Source of the DNA: Phycisphaerae bacterium
GTDB taxonomy: Bacteria > Planctomycetota > Phycisphaerae > Phycisphaerales > UBA1924
Assembly (NCBI GenBank): GCA_030432255.1
Contig: JAUIHS010000016.1
Span: forward strand, 43,677 to 107,676
Direction: 5' to 3'
Length of the DNA stretch: 64,000 nt
Positions 18,411-26,948 of this stretch are shown here, in pieces. How positions within the stretch are numbered: position 1 is the stretch's first letter; the number at the start of each line of letters is the position of its first letter. Under the pieces are notes generated by a model. That model was given only the letters and a program-made list of their open reading frames with translations, did no database searches and was not told the DNA's origin. Made by a program: the position numbers and the translations under genes.

Positions 18411-19455
18411 TCGAGGCCACGCTCAACGACCGGCGGCGGCGCGGGAACCCGGATGCGGGCCGGGGCGAGAAGAATGCAATCGGAGCGGCGGCAGGCGCGG
18501 GCGAACGCTCGCGCACCAGGATGATGATGGTCCCCACCAGCGCCAATCCTCCGGCAGCCATGACCGCAAGCCCGATGATGACGCACATCCCGGTGGCAGC
18601 GTCGGAACCCCAGATCTCCAGTTCCGATGTCACGCGGTGCGTCAGCGCGATCGACATGTTGTTGGCCGTGTGGAGAAGCATGGCCGGGATGACTGAACCG
18701 CAGCGCCACGTGATGAAGCCCAGCAGAACCCCGAGTGGGAGCACACCGAGCGCATGGAGCGGATGCAGGTGCGCTGCGCTGAAGAGCAGTGCCGTCACCA
18801 TGATCGCCTTCACCGGATGCCACCGCTTCAGCAGGCGACCAAGGATGTAGCCGCGAAACAGCAGTTCTTCCATGATGCCGGGTGCGAGGCTGAACATCGC
18901 GATCACGAGGGCCGCCTGCAAAGGCGTATCGCCGGCGCCTGCCATGTCGCTCAGCATCTCCAGGGGCCCGGTCAGGGGTGAGGGGTTCTGGGTCGCCGCC
19001 TGCTTGAAGGGTGCGAATACGATCTGCAGGCCGAGCGGGATCATGGCGACCAACAGGAAGACACCTACCTTCCATGCGCTCAGGCGGATGCGTGTGAGGC
19101 CGAGCCGCGTGCGAAAGGGCTCACGGGACGACAACGCCGCCATTAATGCCACGCCGCCAAATCCCAGCTGTGACGGCACGATCATCACGAAGACGCCGAG
19201 CGCCGAACTGAGAAGCTCGGGCGATGGCAGACCCGATGCATCGAGTTCGCCACGCGCCAGCATCACCGTGATCAGCGCGATGCCCCCGAGCGTGACCGCG
19301 GCGATGATCGCCACGAGGTACGCAATAAAGACGGTCCAGACGCGAGGCGGCCTGACATTCGGCGCATACGCGTACCGACGGCGCACCCACCATGTCTCCC
19401 CGGCGACCGGAAGAGGCTGAGGCGGCAACTGGGTTGGTGGTCCGAGGAGCGTCAT
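18349..19455 (-). CDS. CPBP-family intramembrane metalloprotease (CAAX protease-like)
   Basis: A 368-residue polytopic membrane protein with about eight helices. The family's catalytic motifs are all present: EELLFRGY (EExxxR), FSAAHLH, and HTANN (HxxxN). Such enzymes cut proteins inside the membrane, in bacteria often linked to bacteriocin maturation or self-protection; the substrate here is unknown. The C-terminal 50 residues are cytoplasmic and rich in Pro and Arg. The 3' end overlaps the BFD-like gene by 62 bases on the opposite strand. Confidence 0.85.
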   Translation of the reverse strand: MTLLGPPTQLPPQPLPVAGETWWVRRRYAYAPNVRPPRVWTVFIAYLVAIIAAVTLGGIALITVMLARGELDASGLPSPELLSSALGVFVMIVPSQLGFGGVALMAALSSREPFRTRLGLTRIRLSAWKVGVFLLVAMIPLGLQIVFAPFKQAATQNPSPLTGPLEMLSDMAGAGDTPLQAALVIAMFSLAPGIMEELLFRGYILGRLLKRWHPVKAIMVTALLFSAAHLHPLHALGVLPLGVLLGFITWRCGSVIPAMLLHTANNMSIALTHRVTSELEIWGSDAATGMCVIIGLAVMAAGGLALVGTIIILVRERSPAPAAAPIAFFSPRPASGFPRRRRSLSVASIRSPLEIPHPPPDAHPSRDT

Positions 19456-19467
19456 GCGAATTTCGAG

Positions 19468-20325
19468 TTACCAGTCAAGCGGACGCGTGATGCACTCCGA
19501 GTTCCGCCCCGGTGCGGGCCCGCGTGCGAGAGTATAGATGGGCAGTTGGGTCGGACACTGCACACGCATCTCGACGATCTGCTCGCCGAGGCCCCTGCTG
19601 ATGCAGCAAAGCGTGTCACGTAGTCGGAGGATGCCGGAGGGATGGTGACGGAAGAGGTCCGTGGAGGTGTGCGGTGCCCAACTGAAGAAACCGGGCAGGC
19701 GCCAGCGAATCTGTCCTCCGTGCGTATGCCCCGCGACCATGATGTCGACACCAAGGCGCGATGCGCCTGGAAGGGCGGCGGGCGTGTGGACCAGCGCGAT
19801 CCGGATGCGCTTGCCGGCGTCCCCCACTTCAGACTCCCGCATGGCCAGTTCGGTCCAGTCCTCAGGCCAGCTCGTGCCCAGCAGACGCACCGGGGCATCC
19901 GGGAGGTCGATCACCCCGGGGTCCAGCCACGTGACGCCCCCGATCTCACGGACCGCCCGTTGGAAGGGCGGGGAGTCGTGATTGCCGAAGACCCCGTAGG
20001 CACCGAGGCGTGCCTGCCAGCACCCCACCATCTCCTCGAAAACCCGCATCGCGACCTCTTCATCCCCCGGGTGCGTCATGTAGTCGCCCGTGAGCAGCAC
20101 CAGGTCGACGCGGATGCGTCGCAGGATCTCACACAACGCCCGGTACCGGTCCCGGTAGCGGCGGACATGCGTGTCCGTCACGTGCAGGATCGTCAGCCCC
20201 TCGGCCGCTTCCGGAACATTCGGGTGAATCAGCCGGAACCGCTCCACTGGAACAGGCGTACGGAAGCTATGCGGGTCGATCCCGAGCCTTCGATGGTCCA
20301 CGTGCTGTCCGGGCTTGCCGATCAC
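19468..20325 (-). CDS. Calcineurin-like metallophosphoesterase
   Basis: A 285-residue enzyme with all metal-binding motifs of the family in order: HVTDTHV (DxH), LLTGDYM (GDx), FGNHDSP (GNHD), then LVHTP and GHTHGGQ (GHxH). The C-terminal part with GHTHGGQIRWRLPGFFSW resembles the membrane-associated YaeI/YkoE-type phosphoesterases acting on lipids, although no transmembrane helix is seen. It begins with GTG. It lies 12 bases before the CAAX-type protease gene on the same strand and is probably cotranscribed with it. Confidence 0.85.
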   Translation of the reverse strand: MIGKPGQHVDHRRLGIDPHSFRTPVPVERFRLIHPNVPEAAEGLTILHVTDTHVRRYRDRYRALCEILRRIRVDLVLLTGDYMTHPGDEEVAMRVFEEMVGCWQARLGAYGVFGNHDSPPFQRAVREIGGVTWLDPGVIDLPDAPVRLLGTSWPEDWTELAMRESEVGDAGKRIRIALVHTPAALPGASRLGVDIMVAGHTHGGQIRWRLPGFFSWAPHTSTDLFRHHPSGILRLRDTLCCISRGLGEQIVEMRVQCPTQLPIYTLARGPAPGRNSECITRPLDW

Positions 20326-20463
20326 CGCCGCTCACGATAGCGTGACCCCGTCCGACGCGGGTGGCGTCGGCACGCTATGCTGGTCGATCCGAGGCCGTCC
20401 GACGGCCCGCCGATACCGCGAATCCATGCCCCTGCGGGCGTCTGAGCCGGAGAACGAAATCCC

Positions 20464-21273
20464 ATGGCCAAGATGTTCTACAGCCTCGAAGAAGCCGCCG
20501 AGAAACTCGGCAAGTCCACGGATGAAGTCCGCGGCATGGCACAGAGTGGTGAAATCACGGAGTTCCGTGACGGCGACCGCCTCATCTTCAAGGTCGAGCA
20601 GATCAACCTCCTGGCCGGCGACGATGACTCCGCCGCCAGCGGGAGCATGATTCCCCTCGTCGATACCGGCGGCGGATCCGGCTTCGCCATCGACGACCTC
20701 GACGACAGCGCCACCATCGCCGACCCCAACGAGCAGACCGGCATCTCCGTCTTCGATGCTGATGAACTCGAAGAGGCCGACCCCTCCGCCGTCACGCAGG
20801 TCACCGATACCGGCCTCGGCGGTTTCGATGTCGACAGCCTCGGTTCGGGCTCCGGACTCATGGACCTCACGCGCGAGAGTGATGACTCATCGCTCGGTGC
20901 CGAGGGACTGCTCGATGAACTCTACCCCGATGAAACCGCAGCCGGTGCGGACGAACTCACCGTCGGTGAGTCCGGCCTCTTCGAAGGCACGGACGCCGCC
21001 GCCACCGGCAGCGACCTCGATGACGCAGCGGCTCCTGTTGCTGCCGTCGCCGCCGAAGCGTATGACCCCAAGGGTTCCGGCCTGGCGGGCGGCTTCAGCC
21101 TCGGCATGATCCTCGCGCTGGTCGCGGGCATGGCCGTGCTGATCATGGGCGCCGTCGGCGCTCCGCCCGAGTTCCTCGGCACGTTCATGAGCGGCAACAT
21201 GCTGATCGTCACCGCCATCATGGCGGGTGTCGCCGCCGTCCTCGGCGTCCTCGGCTTCGTCATCGCCAAGTAA
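20464..21273 (+). CDS. Membrane protein with an excisionase/MerR-type HTH at the N terminus
   Basis: A 269-residue protein. Residues 1-50 (FYSLEEAAEKLGKSTDEVRG, then GEITEFRDGDRLIFK) fit a winged helix-turn-helix of the excisionase type. Residues 60-200 form a long acidic, Asp/Gly-rich linker with few predicted structures. The C terminus holds two membrane helices (about residues 212-232 and 243-266). This plan, a DNA-binding-like head tied to the membrane by an acidic linker, is common in planctomycetes, but I know no function for it. The ATG at 20464 is used. Confidence 0.7.
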   Translation: MAKMFYSLEEAAEKLGKSTDEVRGMAQSGEITEFRDGDRLIFKVEQINLLAGDDDSAASGSMIPLVDTGGGSGFAIDDLDDSATIADPNEQTGISVFDADELEEADPSAVTQVTDTGLGGFDVDSLGSGSGLMDLTRESDDSSLGAEGLLDELYPDETAAGADELTVGESGLFEGTDAAATGSDLDDAAAPVAAVAAEAYDPKGSGLAGGFSLGMILALVAGMAVLIMGAVGAPPEFLGTFMSGNMLIVTAIMAGVAAVLGVLGFVIAK

Positions 21274-21439
21274 GTCATCATCCCTCGGCATCTCGGCACC
21301 GGTGCAGGGTCACTGCGCGCCGCACCAGATGCCTCAATGCCATGTGGGGACTCCGAGCAAACACCGACGGAGCGGAAGCTCCTCAATCTCACGCCGAAGG
21401 CGCTCATCCCCGAATGCCGAGTGCCGAATTGCCGAATCC

Positions 21440-21913
21440 CTAATGACCAATCCGCTGCCCGTGACGGTTGAACGTCGCGACCTGGCCGCCCCCGTGCGGG
21501 CGCTGCGTCTCAGCCAGCATCCGCGCCCGCATCCGACCCTGCTCGTCGTACACCGCCACGAGGCCGTCGCTCGTCAGGCGCACACGCCGGTCGCCCTGGC
21601 CGTCGAAGAACGTCATCGTCGCGCCTTCCGCATTCGGATTGATCTGCAGCAGAGGATCTCCCCAGCGGTCCACGATCTCGAAGCGACGCGTCTTCACGAC
21701 ATCGAAGTTCCCTTCAACGTACGCACTCGAGCCGCCCGAGCCGCGGCCATTCCAGTTCCAACCCGGACCATTGCCGTTGTTGTTACCGAGACCGCCGTGC
21801 CCGGCACCGCCGAGCAGAATGCCCATGAGAAAGACGGCCCCGCCTGCCGCCATACCGGCGACGAACGTCCGATTCCGAGTCGTCCTGCCTGATCCGCTGT
21901 TTGCCTGGGTCAT
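21440..21913 (-). CDS. Small membrane-anchored beta-repeat protein, paralogue A
   Basis: A 157-residue protein with an N-terminal membrane anchor (FVAGMAAGGAVFLMGILLGG), a Gly/Asn-rich linker, and a C-terminal half of short repeats of the pattern xxFDxxGxxRxR, each probably a beta-hairpin. The segment around VAVYDEQGRMRARM is shared with the second gene at 23096-23578, so the two are paralogues flanking the M28 peptidase gene. Function unknown; probably periplasmic or surface exposed. It overlaps no other gene. Confidence 0.65.
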   Translation of the reverse strand: MTQANSGSGRTTRNRTFVAGMAAGGAVFLMGILLGGAGHGGLGNNNGNGPGWNWNGRGSGGSSAYVEGNFDVVKTRRFEIVDRWGDPLLQINPNAEGATMTFFDGQGDRRVRLTSDGLVAVYDEQGRMRARMLAETQRPHGGGQVATFNRHGQRIGH

Positions 21914-21999
21914 GTCGATTCCTTTCGTCAGTGGTTTGAAGCGAAGTTGTCTTCAAGTCCTGACGACCCCGGTGGCGCCGTGACCACGCCTCCACGCCT

Positions 22000-22018
22000 T
22001 GTGACATTCCTGTGACAT
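22000..22018 (+). promoter_or_regulatory. Direct repeat of TGTGACAT over the -35 region
   Basis: TGTGACAT occurs at 22000-22007 and 22011-22018, eleven bases apart (one helical turn), just upstream of the -10 box of the peptidase gene. It could be a regulator site and could also supply the -35 element. Confidence 0.35.
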
Positions 22019-22031
22019 GGCGGCAGACACA

Positions 22032-22037
22032 TATACT
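22032..22037 (+). promoter_or_regulatory. -10 box for the M28 peptidase gene
   Basis: TATACT ends six bases before the ATG at 22044, so the mRNA would be leaderless. Confidence 0.45.
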
Positions 22038-22043
22038 CCTGCC

Positions 22044-23042
22044 ATGCAATACCTGCTCACGCTCATCGCCGCCGCGTCGCTCTTGTCGCTCAACGCCTGT
22101 ACATCAACGACGCTCCCGGACTCAGGCTCACCCATCGCAGAAACGATGGAGACGCTGCCGCAGGACGTGCGCACGCACCACGAGCACGTCACCACGCTCG
22201 CCAACCCATTCTTCGAAGGACGGCTGCCGGGAAGCCGCGGCATCACCGACGCCGAGAACTACGTCGCCTTCCACTTCGAGCGCATCGGGCTGACACCGGC
22301 GTTCAACGGCACGTGGTTTCAGCACTTCACCTTCCCTGCCAACAAGGGCTACACCATGCCCATACAGGACACCGGCGAACCGCCCATTCAGGCGCGGAAT
22401 GTCGGCGCCATCATTCCCGGCCGGGGCGAACTCGCCAACGAACTGATCGTCGTCGGTGCGCATCATGACCACCTCGGCCGCCACCACGTCGACCAGCGCG
22501 ACCACATCCGCGACATTCACTTCGGCGCAGACGACAACGCATCCGGTGTCGCGGGTGTCCTTGTGCTCGCCGAGCAGGTCCAGCGCACACTCGCCGATGA
22601 CAGCCGCGACCGCCGCGCGATTCTCTTCATCACGTTCTCCGGTGAAGAGTCCGGGCGATTCGGCTCACTGCACTACCTTGAACACCCGGTTGTTCCCATG
22701 AATCGCCACAGCCTGATGATCAACTTCGACATGATCGGCCGCCTGCAATCAGGCCGCGTCTCCGTGTACGGAGCGCGTAACGATCCATGGCTCATGGACC
22801 TGATGACCCGCCACGGCGCCGACAGCGGACTCGACATACGACTGGACCGCACCCCCATGGCCGGAAGTGATCACGTGGGTTTCGAAGAGAGGAACGTCCC
22901 GGTGCTGTTCTGCATCACGAAGATGCTGCACGACGACTACCACACCGTCCGCGATGTCTCCTGGAAGATCAGCAGCACCAACGCCACCCGACTCATCCGC
23001 ATCTTCCACAACGTCGTCATCGAAGCCGCAGCAAGCGAGTAG
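22044..23042 (+). CDS. M28-family zinc peptidase, lipoprotein
   Basis: A 332-residue protein. The N terminus is a lipoprotein signal (LLSLNAC, Cys19). The M28 metal sites are in order: GAHHDHLG, GADDNASG, GEESG with the catalytic Glu, NFDMIGR, and SDHVGFEERNVPVLFC for the last His region. The family removes N-terminal amino acids from peptides using two zinc ions. It is probably tethered to the membrane and acts in the periplasm or outside. The ATG at 22044 is chosen because it begins the lipoprotein signal and sits six bases after a TATACT box; an upstream start at 22017 would spoil the signal. Confidence 0.9.
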   Translation: MQYLLTLIAAASLLSLNACTSTTLPDSGSPIAETMETLPQDVRTHHEHVTTLANPFFEGRLPGSRGITDAENYVAFHFERIGLTPAFNGTWFQHFTFPANKGYTMPIQDTGEPPIQARNVGAIIPGRGELANELIVVGAHHDHLGRHHVDQRDHIRDIHFGADDNASGVAGVLVLAEQVQRTLADDSRDRRAILFITFSGEESGRFGSLHYLEHPVVPMNRHSLMINFDMIGRLQSGRVSVYGARNDPWLMDLMTRHGADSGLDIRLDRTPMAGSDHVGFEERNVPVLFCITKMLHDDYHTVRDVSWKISSTNATRLIRIFHNVVIEAAASE

Positions 23043-23095
23043 CAGACACCCACCACAACCCCCGCTCCTCGCGCCCCGCTCCCCGCCCCCCCCAA

Positions 23096-23578
23096 TCAAT
23101 GCTCCTTGAAACCATCCCGCGGCACACGACCCACGATCGCGCGGTTCCGATCGAATGCGGTGAACTGGCCCGCCCACGTCTGGCGCACGTTGCCATCCTG
23201 CTTGTAACTGGCCATCCGCGCACGCAACTCGCCTGACTCCGAATACACGATCACTTCACCGGCGGCGTTCACTTCCGTTCGGATCACGCCGGCGCGATCG
23301 AGGATCTGGAAGAGCCCACCTGCCTCTCCCACGCCGGAGGCGAACATCGGCTTGCCGTTCTCATCGAAGAGTGTCAGCGCCCCCGTGCCGCGAGTCGTTG
23401 AGGAGAGCAGGCCGACCACCTCCCCCTGTCCGTTCACGAGTCGGAGTTCACGCGCCTCGATCGTCTCGAACTTCTTCACCTCCGACGCTGCCGGCGCCAC
23501 GCCACCGATCAGGACGCCTGCCACCAGGATCGACGCTCCCGCCACCATGCCACCTACGAAATCGCGTCCGTTCATCAT
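23096..23578 (-). CDS. Small membrane-anchored beta-repeat protein, paralogue B
   Basis: A 160-residue paralogue of the gene at 21440-21913. It has the same kind of anchor (FVGGMVAGASILVAGVLIGG) followed directly by beta repeats such as LVNGQGEVVGLL, LFDENGKP and VYSESGELRARM. It lacks the Gly/Asn linker of paralogue A. The 53 bases between this gene and the convergent peptidase gene are very rich in C on the plus strand. Function unknown. Confidence 0.65.
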   Translation of the reverse strand: MMNGRDFVGGMVAGASILVAGVLIGGVAPAASEVKKFETIEARELRLVNGQGEVVGLLSSTTRGTGALTLFDENGKPMFASGVGEAGGLFQILDRAGVIRTEVNAAGEVIVYSESGELRARMASYKQDGNVRQTWAGQFTAFDRNRAIVGRVPRDGFKEH

Positions 23579-23692
23579 TGCTCCAGGTCAGAAGTATCGG
23601 GCAACAACAAACCCGGAACCTCCGGGCCGCGTCACCATCTGCATTGGATGAATCGGCCCGAACCCCGGTTCCACACAAACCGAGGCGAACAC

Positions 23693-23721
23693 TTGCCGGA
23701 CGGGTTGCGTTCGGGCATACT
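23693..23721 (+). promoter_or_regulatory. dprA promoter, leaderless type
   Basis: TTGCCG (23693-23698) and CATACT (23716-23721) are 17 bases apart, and the ATG follows six bases after the -10 box. Confidence 0.55.
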
Positions 23722-23727
23722 GAGCTC

Positions 23728-24921
23728 ATGACTTCCGGGACCATCTCAGACGATGCCGTGCGCCTGCTGCGCCTCACCCTCACGCCCGGACTCGGCCCCA
23801 TCCTCGCGCGCCGGGTCCTCGACCTCATCGGGGCCGACCCACCCGAGAAACTCACCATCGCTGACCTCGCCAGCCTTCGAGGCATCGGTCAGGAGAAAGC
23901 ACGCCGCATCGCCCGCGGCCTGCGCGAAGCTGGCCGCGCGGTGGACGAGGAAGTTCGTCTCGGCGAGTCGATCGCGGCCCGCTTCCTCGCGATCTCCGAC
24001 CCCGAATACCCGGAACTCCTTCGCGAACTGCCCGATGCGCCGCTGATACTCAGCGTTCGCGGCCACTTGCATGATGCACGGCTGCGACGCTCGTGGCCGG
24101 TGGCGATCGTGGGCTCCCGTCGTTGTACCGCCTATGGCGTCGAGCAGGCCGAGCGCTTCGCCGGCGCCCTGTGTGGTGCCGGGCTGACGATCGTGTCCGG
24201 TGGCGCGCGGGGTGTGGATACGGCCGCCCATCGGGCCGCGCTGCGGCTTGACGGGCACACGATTGCGGTGCTGGGATGCGGACTCGCACGCTGTTATCCC
24301 CCGGAGAATCGGGATCTCTTTGACACCATGGTCGAGTCAGGGGGCGCGCTGGTGAGCGAACTCCCGCTCCGCACCGAACCGGCCCCCGAGAACTTCCCAG
24401 CGCGCAACCGCATCATCTCCGGCATGAGTCTTGGCGTGCTCGCCATCGAAGCGCCGCAGCGATCGGGCGCCCTGATCACGGCGCGGATCGCCGCGGAGGA
24501 TCACGCTCGTGAAGTGTTCGCCGTTCCCGGTCGCATCGACTCGTTGGCATCGAGCGGCGTGAATCACCTGATCCGACTCGGCGGCGCGAGCCTTGTGACG
24601 AGTCCGACGGATGTCATCAATGACCTCGAGTCCGCCGCCCGCCACCTGCATGACGGGACGCACGGCGACCGATTCGCACCTCCGGCCGGGACGTCTTCAC
24701 CGCCGCGCCCCGCCCCATCCCCCCCCGACCTGAATCCGTTGCAGCGCCGCATCCTCGCGGCCCTCCAGGAGCCGACCACGCTCCATAATCTGCTCGAAAC
24801 CGCTTCAGAATCCCCCGAAAGGCTCCTCCCCGAGATCACGACGCTGGAACTGAGGGGCCTCCTCAGCCGTTCCGGCAGTCACCTGCATGCCACCGTAACA
24901 CTTGATTCTACAGAAGCTTAG
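23728..24921 (+). CDS. dprA: DNA processing protein DprA
   Basis: A 397-residue protein that binds single-stranded DNA and loads RecA in natural transformation. A helix-hairpin-helix region opens the protein (LTPGLGPILARRVL, then LRGIGQEKA), followed by the Rossmann-like DNA-binding domain with VGSRRCTAYG, SGGARGVDTAAH, VLGCGL, FPARNRIISG and EAPQRSGALITAR. A winged-helix domain closes it (about residues 330-390). Length and order are normal. The ATG at 23728 sits six bases after a -10 box. No other competence gene is in the window. Confidence 0.93.
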   Translation: MTSGTISDDAVRLLRLTLTPGLGPILARRVLDLIGADPPEKLTIADLASLRGIGQEKARRIARGLREAGRAVDEEVRLGESIAARFLAISDPEYPELLRELPDAPLILSVRGHLHDARLRRSWPVAIVGSRRCTAYGVEQAERFAGALCGAGLTIVSGGARGVDTAAHRAALRLDGHTIAVLGCGLARCYPPENRDLFDTMVESGGALVSELPLRTEPAPENFPARNRIISGMSLGVLAIEAPQRSGALITARIAAEDHAREVFAVPGRIDSLASSGVNHLIRLGGASLVTSPTDVINDLESAARHLHDGTHGDRFAPPAGTSSPPRPAPSPPDLNPLQRRILAALQEPTTLHNLLETASESPERLLPEITTLELRGLLSRSGSHLHATVTLDSTEA

Positions 24922-25851
24922 CAGGCTACATGAATCTTGTGTCGTCCCCGGAGACGCTACATTTTTGCATGTTGTTCACCATTTCTTCTTGCCGTGCGGT
25001 TACTGCACGGGTATCGTACGCCAAACAACATTTGTGAGGCTTTTGGAAGACGCAACAACCAACAAACACTTCGGAGCCCTGAAGGGCTTCGGCACGGTAC
25101 GGAGTGCCGTGTTTCCCGGATCGAACCATGCCCGCTGGACCAGACACATCGCGTCAGAACACGACGAAGCGCACGGCTTCCGGTGATCGGCGCGGCGTTG
25201 AAGGCACCGGTGACGCGCCTGGCTCAATCGCAGCGGGAGGTGTCATTCACGGACGAGCGCACCAGTCGATCGGCGGAGTCCGGCGACGCGAGCGGGTCCA
25301 TCCACCGTCACGATGGAGTCCCGTTCGTCGGGTCGCGGCAGCAACGAGAATGATCATGCACGCCGACACCACTCCGCTTCTTCGCCTCGGTCCGGGCGGC
25401 GACTTCGTTCGCTCCTGGAAGGGCAACGCCGACGGCCACATCCTGCCCTGCGAGGCGGGTCACGAAGGTGATCCGGACGCTGACACCGGAAACGGTCGCC
25501 CGGCGGCGCGGGAAGCAGCGCGTCATCCCGTCGCATCGGCGGTGGCCGAGCGGACGGATCATCTCGAACTGTCCGAACTGGCGACACGCGCCGGTGCCTG
25601 GCTTGCGGGTGAGCGACTGCTCGAGACGCAGCGGCGGCCACTCCAGGCCACGATCGAAGCGGTACGGAGGTGTGCGGTGCCGCGGCTGGCACAGAATTCT
25701 CCGGTGCGTGGCATCAGCGTCACGGCATCGGCCATTGCAGAACACACATTGGACCCCGGCAGCAGGTCTGAGCAGCCCACGGCGGTTCGGCCTTCAGCAC
25801 GTCATGGCTTGAGAGGCGTCGAGAGCGGCGCCGGAATGGAGTACCCGACCC
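24922..25851 (+). other. Long region between dprA and lexA without a firm gene
   Basis: The first 190 bases are lower in GC than the flanks and contain several strong hairpins, listed separately. From about 25350 to 25800 one plus-strand frame shows G-rich first and G/C-rich third codon positions, also listed separately as a doubtful gene. I find no tRNA, and no GAAC/GTTC dyad that would serve as an obvious LexA site for lexA itself. Confidence 0.5.
24965..25115. ncRNA. Candidate structured RNA between dprA and lexA
   Basis: An outer pair ATGTTGTT (24969-24976) with AACAACAT (25025-25032) encloses a 6-bp hairpin (24992-24997 with 25005-25010). A separate 8-bp hairpin with a TGAA loop follows (25072-25079 with 25084-25091), and a 6-bp hairpin (25090-25095 with 25104-25109) ends next to TTTCCC. 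The stems suit an RNA on either strand. I see no signature of SRP RNA, RNase P, 6S or tmRNA, so the class is unknown. Confidence 0.3.
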
Positions 25852-26054
25852 ATGAATCTGACCCCCAAGCAGCTCAAGATTCTTCAGCTCATCCGCGACA
25901 GCCGGGTGCGTTGTGGCTATTCCCCGACGATGCAGGAGCTCGCCGACGAGCTCGGCGTCAGCAAGGTAACCGTCTTCGAGCACGTCGAAGCGCTCATCAA
26001 GAAGGGCGCCCTCACGCGCGAGCCGAACAAGGCACGCTCTTTGTCCATCGCTGA
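25350..26054 (+). CDS. Doubtful reading frame upstream of and overlapping lexA
   Basis: An open frame of 234 codons begins at ATG 25350 without a good ribosome binding site. Its first 150 codons look coding by base composition (many G at position one, G or C at position three) and give an ordinary-looking, Ala/Arg-rich soluble protein. However, it runs 203 bases into lexA in another frame, which is unusual. It may be a real short gene with a frameshift near its end, a decayed gene, or a chance frame. I recognise no domain. Confidence 0.25.
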   Translation: MIMHADTTPLLRLGPGGDFVRSWKGNADGHILPCEAGHEGDPDADTGNGRPAAREAARHPVASAVAERTDHLELSELATRAGAWLAGERLLETQRRPLQATIEAVRRCAVPRLAQNSPVRGISVTASAIAEHTLDPGSRSEQPTAVRPSARHGLRGVESGAGMEYPTHESDPQAAQDSSAHPRQPGALWLFPDDAGARRRARRQQGNRLRARRSAHQEGRPHARAEQGTLFVHR

Positions 26055-26472
26055 TGGCGTGGCGCTTCCTGATGAAGAGCAGCCCCTGCGTTTCCCGCTG
26101 GTCGGCAAGATCGCTGCGGGTTACCCCATCGAGAAGTTCGAGTCCCGCGACCAACTGGATCTGGGTGATCTCTTTGGTCCTGCGATCGGCAACGTGAATG
26201 CGACCTTCGCGCTGCGTGTGGATGGTGAGTCCATGCGTGACGAGGGCATTCTCGACGGCGACTATGTCATCGTCGAGCGCAAGGAGAATGCCGCCAACGG
26301 CCAGCGTGTGGTGGCGCTCCTCCCCAATGGCGAGACGACCCTCAAGACCTACTACAAGGAAGAGGATCACATCCGTCTGCAGCCCGCGAACCCGGAGTTC
26401 GAACCGATTCGCGTCAAGGACTGCAAGATCCAGGGCATCGTCATCGGTGTGCTCCGTCGCTACGGCGGCTGA
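25852..26472 (+). CDS. lexA: SOS repressor LexA
   Basis: A 206-residue repressor and self-cleaving protease. The winged helix-turn-helix covers residues 1-65 (GYSPTMQELADELGVSKVTV). Self-cleavage would occur at Ala89-Gly90 in KIAAGYP, with Ser127 in DGESM and Lys165 in TTLKTYY as the catalytic pair, so all needed residues are present. RecA filaments on single-stranded DNA trigger cleavage and release of repressed genes. The recognition helix differs from the E. coli type, so the operator is probably different. A dyad upstream of the dinB gene group is a candidate operator. Confidence 0.95.
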   Translation: MNLTPKQLKILQLIRDSRVRCGYSPTMQELADELGVSKVTVFEHVEALIKKGALTREPNKARSLSIADGVALPDEEQPLRFPLVGKIAAGYPIEKFESRDQLDLGDLFGPAIGNVNATFALRVDGESMRDEGILDGDYVIVERKENAANGQRVVALLPNGETTLKTYYKEEDHIRLQPANPEFEPIRVKDCKIQGIVIGVLRRYGG

Positions 26473-26948
26473 GCCCCCTCCCCCGAACCTCAACAACGTC
26501 GCCCTGCGATCGGGAGAGATATTGTCGCTGCGCACTCGATGACCGGCCTGCCGCATGGGTGGACACCCGGAAGCCAACAGGGTGATCGGATGCTGCCCCA
26601 TCACAGCGGCGATGCCGCGCCCAACAAGCAAGGGCTGCCGGAATGGCGAGAGGCGATCTGTCAACCATTTCGGTGAGGCGTACCCACACCGCCACGAATG
26701 CCGAATGCCAATGCCGAATGCCGAGTGCCGAGTCTCCGGCTTCCGCTCTGAATTCTCATTCATCTTCTCCCCAAACGGCTCGACTGCGCGCGCGATGGTG
26801 CTGCGTCCGGTAAACTGACCTCGCGGCAGTCGCACCGTCTCGAATTTCACCGTTCCGACAAAGTTCTCTCAATTTGAGGAGAACACACCTCGGACAGGCC
26901 GATGGCTGGTGTATCGAGGGCGGACCCTCGAGTCCTTCAGGGGCGTTG
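26473..26948. other. Intergenic region with GAATGCC-type short repeats
   Basis: 476 bases without a convincing gene. Near 26695-26735 the motif GCCGA(A/G)TGCC is repeated several times with small gaps; a similar cluster occurs at 21410-21430. The bases just before 26949 are AT-richer and probably hold the promoter of the amidase-like gene. Confidence 0.5.
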
